Shown here: positions 19,389 to 30,540 of the stretch, one piece after another
Numbering within the stretch: position 1 is the stretch's first letter
Layout: every line of letters starts with the position of its first letter
Notes under the pieces: model-generated
Told to the model about the DNA's origin: nothing
Databases searched by the model: none
The model's input: the letters and a program-made list of their open reading frames with translations, nothing else
Position numbers and translations under genes: made by a program
From: Agarophyton chilense
Lineage: Eukaryota; Rhodophyta; Florideophyceae; Gracilariales; Gracilariaceae
DNA: 64,000 nucleotides
Assembly (NCBI GenBank): GCA_030374765.1
Contig: JARGXX010000002.1
Span: forward strand, 992,001 to 1,056,000
Direction: 5' to 3'

Positions 19389-22109
19389 TATGACAGGAGA
19401 AAAAGTCGCCAACTTGTCTCGGTCTCATTCTATATCGCATTGGAAAAGGAAAGAAATAGCCTTTTGAACCGTAGTCCATGATTTTGCAATTCCATGATGA
19501 TCCATGAAATTGTTTATCCCCTACGCAGTCCCAGTTCGGTTTCAATTTCACGGTCTTTCATCGTAATGATTGTCCCCGGAAGGCAACGAAAGATACCATC
19601 CAACTGTCACGAGAACTTTATATTCTATAATCCAGGTCAGTAGCTCTACACATTTCCCCTTTAATTCTTTACTTTTTGGATGCCGCCTCTCTGGCTTAGT
19701 TTGAATTGTAGAATCTAACGCGCAAGCATCTTAAGGGCGCGGAAAACACCAGAGCTGCCATGTATCATATTTCCCTCTTTGATCACCAAGAGCTGGCGCA
19801 TACTTGTCCTCTGGCCTCATCAAGAGAACGCACGCGCAAGCTTGTCGTGTTTCAAATGCACACGTGAACACGGACATACTTTTTAGCTAGAGGGATGTGC
19901 AACTATGAAAGCTCTGATGTGTGCGATGGTAATAAATTTCACCTAATTCTCCTGTACTGCATCATCGTCGAAGCCTGATGATCGTTGATGTTGCGTTCTT
20001 ACTTGTCTCGTTGAAGCTCGTAGGTTTTCTTCACCATTTCGAACATAGGTGTTAATATCACAAAGTCACTGTTTCTGAATCATACAAAGACCCCTGTCCG
20101 AAGTTGTAGACGTTAACAGAACATGCCTTAGCGCCATTTTTGTACTACGCTTTTGAGATGGCACAATATGGTCTGTGACACTAGTCAATCAACAACTCTG
20201 AGTGGGAAGGTTTCAAGATTGAGAGGGCGACGGCGAAAGAAAAGAGGAATGATCCAACTTTCTTTTCCATGAGCCTTCCGAGGGGAATCTCTATCATGAA
20301 GTGACTGGAAGAAATCCTGACAGCAAAACTGAAATCATGGCCTCTCTATTGTTTCATGGTCCCTTTGAAAAGAGAGAAGGTTCCATCGGCGGAGAAGCCA
20401 TAGCTAACAGGATTGACTGCTTTTCTAAGAACTAAAAAGCTAACTTCCCGCTCGTCAACACTGGATATGGAGAAGCTCGAGAATATAAACACGATCAGAT
20501 CTCTTCATTAGAAAAAGGGAATCAGTTGATAGCTGGAAGAGCTGTGAGTCCTCGCAGCATTTTCGAAGGAGCAGAAACTTAAGCTTCTGAGCTGACGAAC
20601 GGAAGGAGGGGTATCCATCGTCTTGCTCTTCAGAGGGGGACAATCCATCAGAAAACAAATGAAATTATTCGAGCATGTGAGAAAATGCCTCGTCTGCACC
20701 AGACCAATTGCTCTCGGGATTGAGGCGCCCCCCAAAATTCCAACGCATGTGGAAATCTCTCCTCACACCATTCAGAATCTGATGGAGATCTAATGTCTTC
20801 TACAATATTGAACTTGATTGATTTTGACGAACTCAAGTCGAAGGCCTCAACCCCTCTTCTCGCTCTCTTGCGAGTACTGTGTACCAGTCTTATTCCTATG
20901 CAGTGCAGAACGCGTCATTTTGAAGAAGCGTTCTCTCACCGGAAAGACCCACATCCTTTCCGGCCATCTTTTGATGATTTCTCTAACCTATAATCCTTTT
21001 CGCTCGCGCAACGGTGATAGACTGATTCTTCTTGACAATTTTCTGAGAGGACATCTAAGTACATACCCCCCTTTCACCAGTTGAAGATGAAAAGCGAGAT
21101 TCTACCGGCCTCGCGAGGACAATGTCCATAACGTCTACAACGAAAAATATTGCTCATGAAAGCTACGGCCACATACAACGCAATTGAAGCAGATGCCAAC
21201 GTCTTATCCACGAAACACAGAATTGCGAGTTTGAAGTATTTCAACGAAAACTTACCTTTAGAGAATTTTGCGGAACATATTATGGAAATGGCACGATAGA
21301 CGCAGCAACAGTAGAAAAGGTGAATGTTTATCCTTTTCTATCGGCTGCGTTTCCTTCCGCTTGTTTCCAAGGAATCACGATTGTCTGGTTGAGAGAATGT
21401 GACACGATATGTACAGTATTTGCTAAAAGATCTTTGAATCTTTTCGTCCAAAGAAGAGACTGGGTTGAAGACAGAAATAAAGCGACTGAAAATGGCTTGA
21501 GCACCCCCATCTATCGATGCCTGATCAAAAGGGAATTATGTAATGCATGGGGCAATTTATTGCAAATGCGACATGGGAACATCTTTCAATGGAACAATCA
21601 CTGTGTTCCCCCTACTTCTGGTAACGCAATCCCTGGTTATATCTGTCCCTCTTAAGGAGTGAATGCTTGTGCCATCTCCTGAACGTGGTAGAGCCTGCCG
21701 CGAGTATCCTTAAGAAAACTTCAAATCTTTTGAGAAGTTTGATAGTGGGGAGATCAATGGGAGACGAAGAGGCTGAATTTAATGGTCTGCTGAGCACATG
21801 AGGGAGTCCAAAGATATATTCTGCACACGGACCATGGATGGTGGAACAAGGAACAGGATTGATTCAATCAACTCTACCCAAACAGCATTGGCTATATTCT
21901 GGAACTCGATTTTGTCTCAGGTCTTCAACAGCACGTGTCTCTTGTAATGGAAGAAACATGAGATTGGGCAACAGTTTTGATAAGCTTTTTACGCTTACGT
22001 TGCGATTTGAAGTTTGTCTCTTTCGTGTTGTATTATAGGATGGGGTGTCTAACGGGATAGAAAGCTGCGTAGCGCGAAGACATCTGTTGATTGCGGATGG
22101 TCTGGTAAC
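19389..22109. other. 2.7-kb gene-poor spacer
   Basis: Only short frames on all strands; none carries a motif I can name. The frame at 21320-21655 (+) is the longest, at 111 codons, and may be debris of an old element. I see no RNA gene, and no inverted or tandem repeat of note. Confidence 0.4.
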
Positions 22110-22875
22110 CTAAGTTATTTGGTGTGCCGCGTGTGCTTCATCCATACGGATTGTGCGCAGTGCGTGAGGTGTGAGGCATCGCAGTCTCGTTGGGCTGAAA
22201 CGCAGACCATTCTGCAGAAGTACCGCTTCCCCGTCCTCTCGCCAACAACAGTTGGGATACGCGGGGACGAATTCTGCCCTTACGCCGATCGGTACACCGC
22301 CAGGGGTCATTCCCAAGCCTTTGAGTTCGCATTCAGCCATTTCGCCATCCCTACGCTTTAAAGCCTCTACATCTTGGATGGCGTGTTTGTGCGGTCGTGT
22401 TAGATTACAAATATCATGGCAAACCCTGCGCCACGTGCCCTCCGCCAGATGGAGTGCCGCGAAGATAGAAAGACTGAGTAGCCACGCACTTGACAGAACT
22501 GCCAGCGCCATCCATTCATGTTCAAGGAACGGGCATAAGGAAAGCTTAATTCGAATCATTTCGGGTCTCAGAGGCGGACATGTGTACGAGTTTCACACCG
22601 ATGGCTACAAGTTGCGATCGACTGTCACGTGGGTGCTGGAACAGTGTCGCGCGGCTCGTGTTGCCAGCGTGAGCGTCTTTTTCTACAAGCAAGACGACTT
22701 GTCTGCAGCTGCCGATGGTAGAATTTGTAACGTACCAGGGGCCGAGTACAGGTGGTGTAACATGGAGTTTAATTTACGCAACTTGGGTTGCCTTTTGCAG
22801 CAGCGGCGCGTGTATGGATGGAGGGGATACAGTAGGCCAATGATGCATCACTTGCGCTGTCAGGCTGACGATTGA
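22110..22875. other. Two opposed, overlapping open frames, undecided
   Basis: A minus-strand frame from ATG 22559 to 22110 (149 codons) has a hydrophobic stretch (EWMALAVLSSAWLLSLSIF) followed by WRRVCHD, which loosely recalls an F-box but lacks its leading LP motif. A plus-strand frame, 22171-22875, has its first ATG at 22378, and its C-terminal half (HVYEFHTDGYKLRSTVTWV, CNMEFNLRNLG) looks protein-like. The two frames overlap, so at most one is likely to be a gene. I cannot decide from sequence alone. Confidence 0.25.
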
Positions 22876-23081
22876 TCAACGACGACTACGGGCCATCACG
22901 ATCAGACAAGTTCCTTCGGTACATAACATATTATGTGGATATCGGCTTGGGTCTGTGATAGTGAGTTGCGAGCGACTGTGCAGATCGCGCACTCCACTCG
23001 CTGCTAGGGGTGTGTACGACTTGTACCCACCGCCCCTGCAGCCATCGACTGACTGTGCTGTGGCAACGGTCTTGCACAATG

Positions 23082-24104
23082 TCAGTCGTAGCCCCACGTT
23101 CGCACCCGATGGTCGCCAGACCCTGTCGCTATGCTGTCGGAGCTTGGGTCGTGCGCAACGCTGATCACTGAATTGTTGTGACCGCACAACTGCAGCTCTG
23201 CCTCATCCATACGAACATCCCAGAATCTCACGGTGCGATCCCTAGATCCGGATATCATCCACTGCTCATCCGGGCTAGTAGTCACCGAGAGTACAAAATC
23301 GTTGTGTCCGCAAAACGTTTTCTTACAGCGACCCACTGATGAGTCGTTCAAATCCCACATCTTGGCTGTGCGGTCTAAAGAGCCCGAGATGACATAATTC
23401 CCAGTACATGGCAGCGATACACTATAAACGCCGTCTGAATGACCTTCGCATTGCGCAAGCAGCGTGCTTGTTTCTATATCCCATACTTTCACAGTATTGT
23501 CGAGGCATCCGGCCACAACGTGACGTGTCGACGCACTGATTGCCACAGAAGTGAAATCATCTGTCAAATCGCCGTCGTAACGAAACGTGCTTAGCAATTC
23601 TCCTCTGTCCAAGTTCCACAGCTTGACGTTTCCTCCATTGTTAGCAGATGCCACGAACCGACTATCGCTGCTCACGTCCACATCAAACACGCGGGAGCTC
23701 CCCGAAATCGAATGCTTCAGGCTACTATCACCGAAATTCCACACCTTCACGCTCGGCTCATCGAGTTCACCCCCAGCCGTGATCACATATTCACCATCTG
23801 GAGAGAAACAAGCCGCTCTGCAAAAATTATCCGCTTGCTCCGACGATCCGTCTTCAATACAACTGTGTTGGAATGAAGTCACCAATTCAACTGTCTCGCT
23901 GTCAAACACCGTTGCACAATGGTTTCCTCCGGCTATTAAGTAACCCCCGTCCGCATTGTACCGCACACTGCACACCGCAGAATGCATGTAGAATGTGTGA
24001 AATGGGGTAATTTCCAATCCGATTTCTGCGTCATCGTCACTCTGGAGCAATTCGGTCACACTCCAGTCGGGTTCAGATTGGGACGATGATGAAAACCCAT
24101 CCAT
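23082..24104 (-). CDS. Short TUP1-like WD40-repeat protein
   Basis: Starting at ATG 24104 (the upstream frame opens on TTG), the product has 340 residues. After an acidic leader of about 45 residues it forms a seven-bladed WD40 propeller, with motifs VKVWNFG, VKLWNLD, VKVWDIE, AKMWDLN and VRFWDVR. Blade sequences DFVLSVT, SGSRDRTVRFWD, NSVISVAH and ATGSGDHRVRTW match position by position the C-terminal propeller of the full-length TUP1 at 30541-32958. It lacks the glutamine-rich stretch and the N-terminal helical tetramerisation domain. It could be a paralogue that binds TUP1 partners without joining the tetramer, but this is inference. It is transcribed divergently from the CAP-D3 gene. Confidence 0.8.
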   Translation of the reverse strand: MDGFSSSSQSEPDWSVTELLQSDDDAEIGLEITPFHTFYMHSAVCSVRYNADGGYLIAGGNHCATVFDSETVELVTSFQHSCIEDGSSEQADNFCRAACFSPDGEYVITAGGELDEPSVKVWNFGDSSLKHSISGSSRVFDVDVSSDSRFVASANNGGNVKLWNLDRGELLSTFRYDGDLTDDFTSVAISASTRHVVAGCLDNTVKVWDIETSTLLAQCEGHSDGVYSVSLPCTGNYVISGSLDRTAKMWDLNDSSVGRCKKTFCGHNDFVLSVTTSPDEQWMISGSRDRTVRFWDVRMDEAELQLCGHNNSVISVAHDPSSDSIATGSGDHRVRTWGYD

Positions 24105-25675
24105 GGTATGACTGCAAACAGCATGCCCGTCGTTTTTCTTGTCAGTCGGCACAGAGGAGCGCCTCAATCAGGCATGTATTCTCATTCCTGCGATATATTC
24201 GGCGTGATGTTTTAAGTAGACGGCTTCAGTTAGGTTTGAGAAGGACGAGATTGAAGCATTTGGCTTACTCTCGATGCATATTAGGAATGACTTTGAAAGG
24301 CATGGAAGAACAAATGTCTCCTGCGGGCTTTCGAAAGTCCTTGTGGACCCCTCACGGTTGGCAATCGACAGCTGGCAAGTCTCACGAGAATCGTTCTATA
24401 ATACTAGGCGAGTGTGTGGCTGCTGGTGTGTCCTTTCAAGCGTCCATGGACATAGCACGATCATGCGAACTGGACCGGTAGTGCAGCTTGTAAATGTGGA
24501 TCGCAATTTTCTGCGTCTGTTTTGTGAAGGGAACCATAAAATCTTACCGAGCATGTAGTGGAGGCCATGGAACGAGTGCGCGCAATCCTTGGTCCTTTGG
24601 AAAGACGGTGATCGGCTACATGTCGCCTAATTTACTCGAGATTTCGGGGGAACAACAACCTGATGGAATTTCCAAGTTCAGTTCAGAAAAGTTACTTCAT
24701 CTGGCTGGGTGAAGGAAGTAGGTAACGGTATTGGGAATTTTTGTGTACTGAGGAAGCCAGCTGTGAGTCACATGCCATATCTTTGAGACTTGTCTACGCC
24801 AACGATGATCCACGAGCCACGAGTTGCGAAAATACACTACATGTACTTTGAAACTTGTCAATTGAATCTTGCAGATGCATGTACGTGCCAAAGGCATCTT
24901 ATTTACCTGGTCACGATAGTCCGATCCACATCGCCGTGAATCACGGGCCGTGATGCTCGCGACATCCAAAGCCCTACCACCAACATTTGTGAAGTATCCG
25001 AAGGGAAATGACAATGAGGAACTGAGAATGCAATTGTTGTGAAGTGGAACGCGAAGGAGGACTCCGTCATATACTCTGCCTCTGCTACACCATACCTCTG
25101 CAGCAATTGCCTCTCTGCCGTACCGTCGTCGCTGACCCGACCCTCCGACACTCCTGGGCTTTACAAACAGACTCTTTTATTTAAGGTTGCGCCTGTAAAT
25201 AATCTTCGCATGACTCATCGCAAACACTTTGAGAAAACTTGGCACGTCTGCTGGCACCCACCTCACCCAAAATATTTAACTAACGTAGAATGTGCTGAGC
25301 GCTGGTGAGTCGAGCAACCGTAGAAAGGGTTACGTAAGATATCTCTAGTCCTTATCGTCCTCTAGAGATAGAGAGAGCGCTCTCTATCTTATGCGTTAAA
25401 TCCAGCGAAACCAAAAGGTCTCAGGTTGAAATGCATAAAACGGTGACATATTGCGCAGCCCTTTCAAAAATTTGAAAAAGTGTACGCCCAAAGGTGTGCT
25501 TCTTACGCCTTCTTCGTCTTGAAAGTTTTTAGAGCGTGGCGTTGTACAAGGTGAAGTGTTCCGTGGGATATAGAGGCGCCCTCGGCAACACCAGCCTGTC
25601 GCCCTGGTCTTGGAATATTCTACAATCAGAATCAATACCTGCTTGCTTCACCTCCGTTTGCATCTCTACCGAAAT
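24105..25675. other. Divergent promoter region, no gene seen
   Basis: About 1.57 kb between the start codons of the TUP1-like gene (-) and CAP-D3 (+). Short frames only. A perfect 14-bp palindrome (AGAGAGCGCTCTCT, about 25373-25386) lies in a GA/CT-rich patch about 300 bp upstream of CAP-D3 and could be a regulatory site. Confidence 0.4.
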
Positions 25676-28600
25676 ATGGCTCGAGAACGAATCACCCCTC
25701 CACATTCAAATCAACCAGTAGCTGAAAACGATGACAAATTGCTGGTTGATGAAAATACCCAGCTACACTGCATCGATGATCTTCGGTCGGAATTGCGTTC
25801 ACATACTGCTGCATCTTTACATCGGGGGTTTCAACGACAACTGGTACAGAAAGTTATGGAGGTCCTGCACACCTCTCCTTCTGCAACTCTCATCATTAAC
25901 TGCGTTGACTTATATTTTGAGTTGCTCTCAGCCTCTGCTTCGTCATACGATCATTTATGTTTCGACACATGCCTGATTAACATGGCAAAAGCATTAAAGT
26001 CAACGTTCATGCGAACATGTTCTGTTTCAGATAAGAAGCAATTCGAAGCGATTTGGAAGAGACTCATAATACTTGTTCAATGCAACAACTTCAACCTCTC
26101 TGATCATTCATTCGTTCACCTTCTCGTCTCTGCCTTTGTTAGCATCCTGCAACATGGGAGCTCTTCCATTTTGCAACATGGAATAGCCGGTATCAATTGC
26201 TTGCTCAATTCGTCTTCTGCTCAACTGTTTGTTGTCAATATCTCATACAAGGCCATTCTCCCTCTTGTATCTCAACATCTTCCGGTCCCAAATCGAAAAG
26301 CATTGATCAAAGTAATTATCGCGGTGGCCAACCGTGAATCTCACTGGTTGGAATCTGAACACCATGATCATACATCCCATCCCCAACACGCAGATCTTTC
26401 GGGTTTGCCGTGTCCCATTCTTCGGTTTCTGCAAATCATCTGTGTGAGGGCACCTGAAAAGACCGAAAGTCGGAACGATGTCGCTGAACTTATCGTACAA
26501 ATTCTTCTCACTAGGCAAGACACACACATCCGTAGATATCAGAACTTCCTGCTTAAAGCATGCTGTCATTCTCGTTCATCCGTCCGTTTGCTTTCTTTAC
26601 AAACATTATCGTCTTTGAGAGTAAACCGCGAAGAAGATGATCAATCTGAAGAAGATTCTTTGACGGTTTTACGTACTGTTTGTGGTCGAGTTAATGATCG
26701 AGTAGCGAATGTGAGAGCGAAGGCTTTGTCTTGCATTTTAGAAATTCTCCGATCTCTGTCTCATCATCGATTCAAAATGGCCTTTGAAAACCTAAGAACG
26801 AGAGCCTTTGAGTGTATCACTTCAAGAACTCATGACGACAAATCTAGGGTCCGTAGAAATGCTGTTGATCTCTTGGCTTTTATATGTATTCAACATATTA
26901 CGTTCGCCAATGATTGTCAATCAATGGATATTGAGGAGGAAGGTAACCACACAGCAGAGAATCAAGTCATCGACAAACGGGAACAATTGGATATTGTGCG
27001 AGTTTGTGAAAGCGTTAAGCAACGCTGTTTGGATGTTTCTAGTGTTGTCAGACAGAACGCCATGAAGCATCTTACTGACGTACTTCTTAAGGTAGCTTCC
27101 TCAGACTCTCAGAGACACTTGCAGGGGATTCTTCGCCTCTGGGTTGAAGGTGTTCTTCCCCTTCTGAATGATACAGACTCACGGTGCCAGGAAGTTTGTC
27201 TAAGCAACGTAAACCGTGTATTTCTTATAGGCATCGGAGCTGGATATTCATCAATTCACGAGACGTTTTCAGAAAAGCATCTGGCAGAACATTTTCTGCG
27301 TGAGATTGGGGGAAAACAGGAGCAGTTCATTGAGCTGGTTCGTAAAATGTTTATTACCATGTGCAAGAAGAATGCAATTGGGTCTTCTCAACTCGATTAC
27401 CTTTCTGGTAGGCTGAAGAACCAGAAAGAAGGCTTAGATGAACGAATGAGAACAGGATTATGGACTGTGATGGAGGCCATATCATACGGTGGTAAAGGAA
27501 AGGAGGTTATTCGGTCCCTTGGACAAACAAGTTTGGTTGACGAAATTGTCGCAAAGAATAATGCGGCGGCATGTTCAACGGCAGCGAATCTAGTGAGAGT
27601 AATGGATTCGAACACGAAACGCGTCTTGCAAGCGTATTGTACAAAAGTTCTGTTCCCACGGCTCACGTTTCAAGAATCATGGAAGGATAGCGAATTCATT
27701 CGCTCCGTCGCAAAACTGCTCGGAAAGCTTTCAGAAGAAATCGGAGACGAACTTCTAGAACAATGCGAAGCGTTTATTGTCGAAAATGAAAATGGTTTCG
27801 ATGACAAAACAGCTTTAGCCCTTCTGCACATAATTGGTAGTGCATGTGTGTCTTTTCGATTGAACAGGACGCCTCCATCTGCTGTAGTTACCTTTGTCGA
27901 AGCAATGACCAGCAATGTTCAGACGTCTTCTATTCAACGGGCTGTTGCTATTACCACGCTGGGCAAACTATGTCTTATCGAAGGGTTTGTCCAATCCTCT
28001 GCACCTTCGCAAAAAGAGGACCAAAAAGACGGAAAGCTCCTGAAATCGGATGTCTTCGGGGAGTCTCTTACAAGGCGTTTGGTCTCAGTTTTTGTGCACG
28101 AATTGGATAATGCGACCAGCAGTGCCACAAGAAATAATGCAGTTGTGGTTTTATGTGACTTATGCCGTCATTACACGGCTATTGTTGAGCCATTTATTCC
28201 ACGATTGGCAACCCTTCTTAACGATCCTTCAGAATTTGTAAGGGTTCAAGTCATCTCATCTTTGGTGGATCTTCTTCAACAGGATTATATCAAGATCAGG
28301 GCAGGACCTCTTTTTTACCAAATTGCAACGGGATTGCTCGACTCATCAGACACAGTTCGCTCTACCGCGGAATATGCGTTGTTGAGAGTTGTATCGACGA
28401 AGAATCCCTCTCTGCTCGCTGTCTCCTTCATTGAACTTGTTTTCGTTTTGAATGGCTGCACAGATGGTGGGACTTTTAATAATTACTGTATTCAAAGGAA
28501 GCATACACCGGCATTGGGACTCGGGGATCACTCAAGAAGGCAAGTGATATACGACGTATTTCTAAAAGGAATCAGCCTAGAACATCGTCTCCGTCTTTCC

Positions 28601-29068
28601 GGCCGATTTCGTACAGACATCATATCCAATGTTCTAGATGAAAAACTGGACTTTTCGAAAACCTCTGTGGAAAAAGTAGTCGAAGATGTTCTTAGTCTGC
28701 TCATCGCTCAGCCTTTAAATCCGTTCGCAAGATTGCGTAATTCAAATAATAATGTGGTGGACGAAGTATGTGATGAGGAAGTCGACAAAAACGAACGTGG
28801 TTCATCTCAACAAAACAAACATTTCCAGACGAAAAAGTCAGCTTTGATGAAGAAAGTTCAAGAATGTGAGCTTCGAGACGCTCTGATTCCGTGTCTTCTT
28901 GAGCTGCGTTTGTTCCTAGAAAAGCGCCGTTCTCCAACGACCAAGAAGGTCATGGAATGCCTTTGCGCTCTCTTACACACACACCGTGAATCTCTCAACA
29001 CAATGATCGAGGATCCAGTAATTCGATCAGAGATTGAACACCAAATGCTGAAAGGCGATGAGAAGTGA
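25676..29068 (+). CDS. NCAPD3: Condensin II subunit CAP-D3 (HEAT-repeat)
   Basis: ATG 25676 opens a single exon of 1130 codons; the open frame upstream starts on TTG. The protein is all-helical with HEAT repeats, among them SVRLLSLQTLSSL, RVANVRAKALSCILEIL, SRVRRNAVDLLAF and SSVVRQNAMKHL. The best family evidence is at about residues 835-960. There RNNAVVVLCDLCRHYTAIV, PFIPRLATLLNDPSEFVR, SLVDLLQQDYIKIRAGPLF and SFIELVFVLNG follow the conserved CAP-D3 core (NNxxVVLCDLCxxYT ... LTNLLQxxxxKWxGxLFF). The segment RRQVIYDVFLKGISLEHRL matches the helix after it. CAP-D3 is the non-SMC HEAT subunit of condensin II that compacts chromosomes. The protein is shorter than animal and plant orthologues (about 1300-1500), mainly at the C-terminus. 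Confidence 0.88.
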   Translation: MARERITPPHSNQPVAENDDKLLVDENTQLHCIDDLRSELRSHTAASLHRGFQRQLVQKVMEVLHTSPSATLIINCVDLYFELLSASASSYDHLCFDTCLINMAKALKSTFMRTCSVSDKKQFEAIWKRLIILVQCNNFNLSDHSFVHLLVSAFVSILQHGSSSILQHGIAGINCLLNSSSAQLFVVNISYKAILPLVSQHLPVPNRKALIKVIIAVANRESHWLESEHHDHTSHPQHADLSGLPCPILRFLQIICVRAPEKTESRNDVAELIVQILLTRQDTHIRRYQNFLLKACCHSRSSVRLLSLQTLSSLRVNREEDDQSEEDSLTVLRTVCGRVNDRVANVRAKALSCILEILRSLSHHRFKMAFENLRTRAFECITSRTHDDKSRVRRNAVDLLAFICIQHITFANDCQSMDIEEEGNHTAENQVIDKREQLDIVRVCESVKQRCLDVSSVVRQNAMKHLTDVLLKVASSDSQRHLQGILRLWVEGVLPLLNDTDSRCQEVCLSNVNRVFLIGIGAGYSSIHETFSEKHLAEHFLREIGGKQEQFIELVRKMFITMCKKNAIGSSQLDYLSGRLKNQKEGLDERMRTGLWTVMEAISYGGKGKEVIRSLGQTSLVDEIVAKNNAAACSTAANLVRVMDSNTKRVLQAYCTKVLFPRLTFQESWKDSEFIRSVAKLLGKLSEEIGDELLEQCEAFIVENENGFDDKTALALLHIIGSACVSFRLNRTPPSAVVTFVEAMTSNVQTSSIQRAVAITTLGKLCLIEGFVQSSAPSQKEDQKDGKLLKSDVFGESLTRRLVSVFVHELDNATSSATRNNAVVVLCDLCRHYTAIVEPFIPRLATLLNDPSEFVRVQVISSLVDLLQQDYIKIRAGPLFYQIATGLLDSSDTVRSTAEYALLRVVSTKNPSLLAVSFIELVFVLNGCTDGGTFNNYCIQRKHTPALGLGDHSRRQVIYDVFLKGISLEHRLRLSGRFRTDIISNVLDEKLDFSKTSVEKVVEDVLSLLIAQPLNPFARLRNSNNNVVDEVCDEEVDKNERGSSQQNKHFQTKKSALMKKVQECELRDALIPCLLELRLFLEKRRSPTTKKVMECLCALLHTHRESLNTMIEDPVIRSEIEHQMLKGDEK

Positions 29069-30540
29069 AGAAGAACCCAGTGAAGCACGGCGCATCATCG
29101 AGCTACAGAATACAAAGGTAGCTTACCCCTGGTTGTTATTGCAACGTTTTCAGGATAATTGAAGGCATGGGATACCGAGCCTCGATGATAGACGACTGGC
29201 GCCATACTTTTGGCGGTGAGATAGAATGCTTACCATTTTTTGGAAGGATGCCTTCCCCATTTCATAACAATACAGTTGGCGCGACAGAATACAGTAGTTC
29301 TGTACAGCAAGTGAAGACTTGAGAGTTGCACGCGCTGGCATGCAGGGAAAGATCTTTGATGACCCGCAATCGCGCTCTCTCTAGAGGTGTGATTGGAAGT
29401 GAATCATTGCCATCAATGCGGATCAAGCGAACATGTGATTCGATGAATAATGGCAGCCCCCAATTGTCAAACTCTTGACACAAATCCATCCCCTTACGCG
29501 AGAAACACGCGAGAAAGCTTTTTGGAAGATGAGGCACGTGTTCGTCAAAAGGACATGACAAACACTGGCATCATCTTATGCCCTTCATACAGTACAAACC
29601 ACAGAAGCGCAGCAGAGCAACAGGGCACTTCGGGGCCGTTACAGGTGGTGTATGCTGCACCCTTCGTAACACTCATGAATGGTAAGTTGTACTTTACTTG
29701 TTGAGCACAGGTGCGGCGATGACTAATTTGCGCAACGTGGTTATGGCTCGGCTCCGTGAGAGCATATGATGCGGGACGCAAACATCGAAAATGGCGCCAA
29801 CCCAGCGTCTGCAACCCGTATCTGAGTTGTATTCATATTGGACTGGTTGTGAGCGAGTCACGAGACAATGCTGACATCGGCATATATCAGCGACCTTTTG
29901 TTTTCGCGGTACGTTAGCCTCTTCGCAATTTGCGATTTGGGACGGGCGCGCCCCCCTTTGCACCTCCTTTTCATACACCCACGTTCAGCTTTGATGTCTG
30001 AGCCAAACGTTTTGAGTACTACAGTAGTAGTCAGGGGTGTACTGTGCTGTGGCTCAGTTTTCGGGTTTGGGCTTGCACCTTGTGGCACACCGCAATCTCT
30101 CCGGTGATCTGGGTCGGTCCAAATCAATCAACATGGATGGACATGTTTCGGGAGAGGGACGGACCCACTGCGCAACTCCCTTGCCTTCGCTTCACTCAAA
30201 ACCCACACGGTACTGCTCTTTTACAATGTGAAACTTTTAACGTACAACGGTATGGCTGCAGTCACCCAGGTTGATGTTCTATGTTACGCCTGTGCTTGGT
30301 CACATGGGGTCTTTTCGTCTGATACGAGAAAGATAGACACTGCGAACTGCAAAGTCCATCAAGAATTGGTCTGATACGATGTTGGCCTTTGTAGTGGGAG
30401 AACGTTCGGTGCTATATGGGAATTAGCTAGCGTACCTATAAACAGAAAGAGAGAGAGTAGATGTTTAGCCTACAAAGGCTTTTTGTACCCACCCACAACC
30501 ACAGGGCTACAGTCACATTCAAATCTTGAACATCCAAACT
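29069..30540. other. Convergent intergenic region, no gene seen
   Basis: About 1.47 kb between the 3' ends of CAP-D3 (+) and TUP1 (-). All frames are short and in conflict with one another. I see no recognisable protein, RNA gene or element. Confidence 0.4.

Noticed and set aside
22110-22559. F-box call for the minus-strand frame
   Set aside because: WRRVCHD is suggestive but the leading LP motif and the usual spacing are absent.
25355-25395. GA/CT palindrome as a transcription terminator
   Set aside because: It lies in a divergent promoter between two gene starts; Pol II genes do not use such hairpins as terminators.
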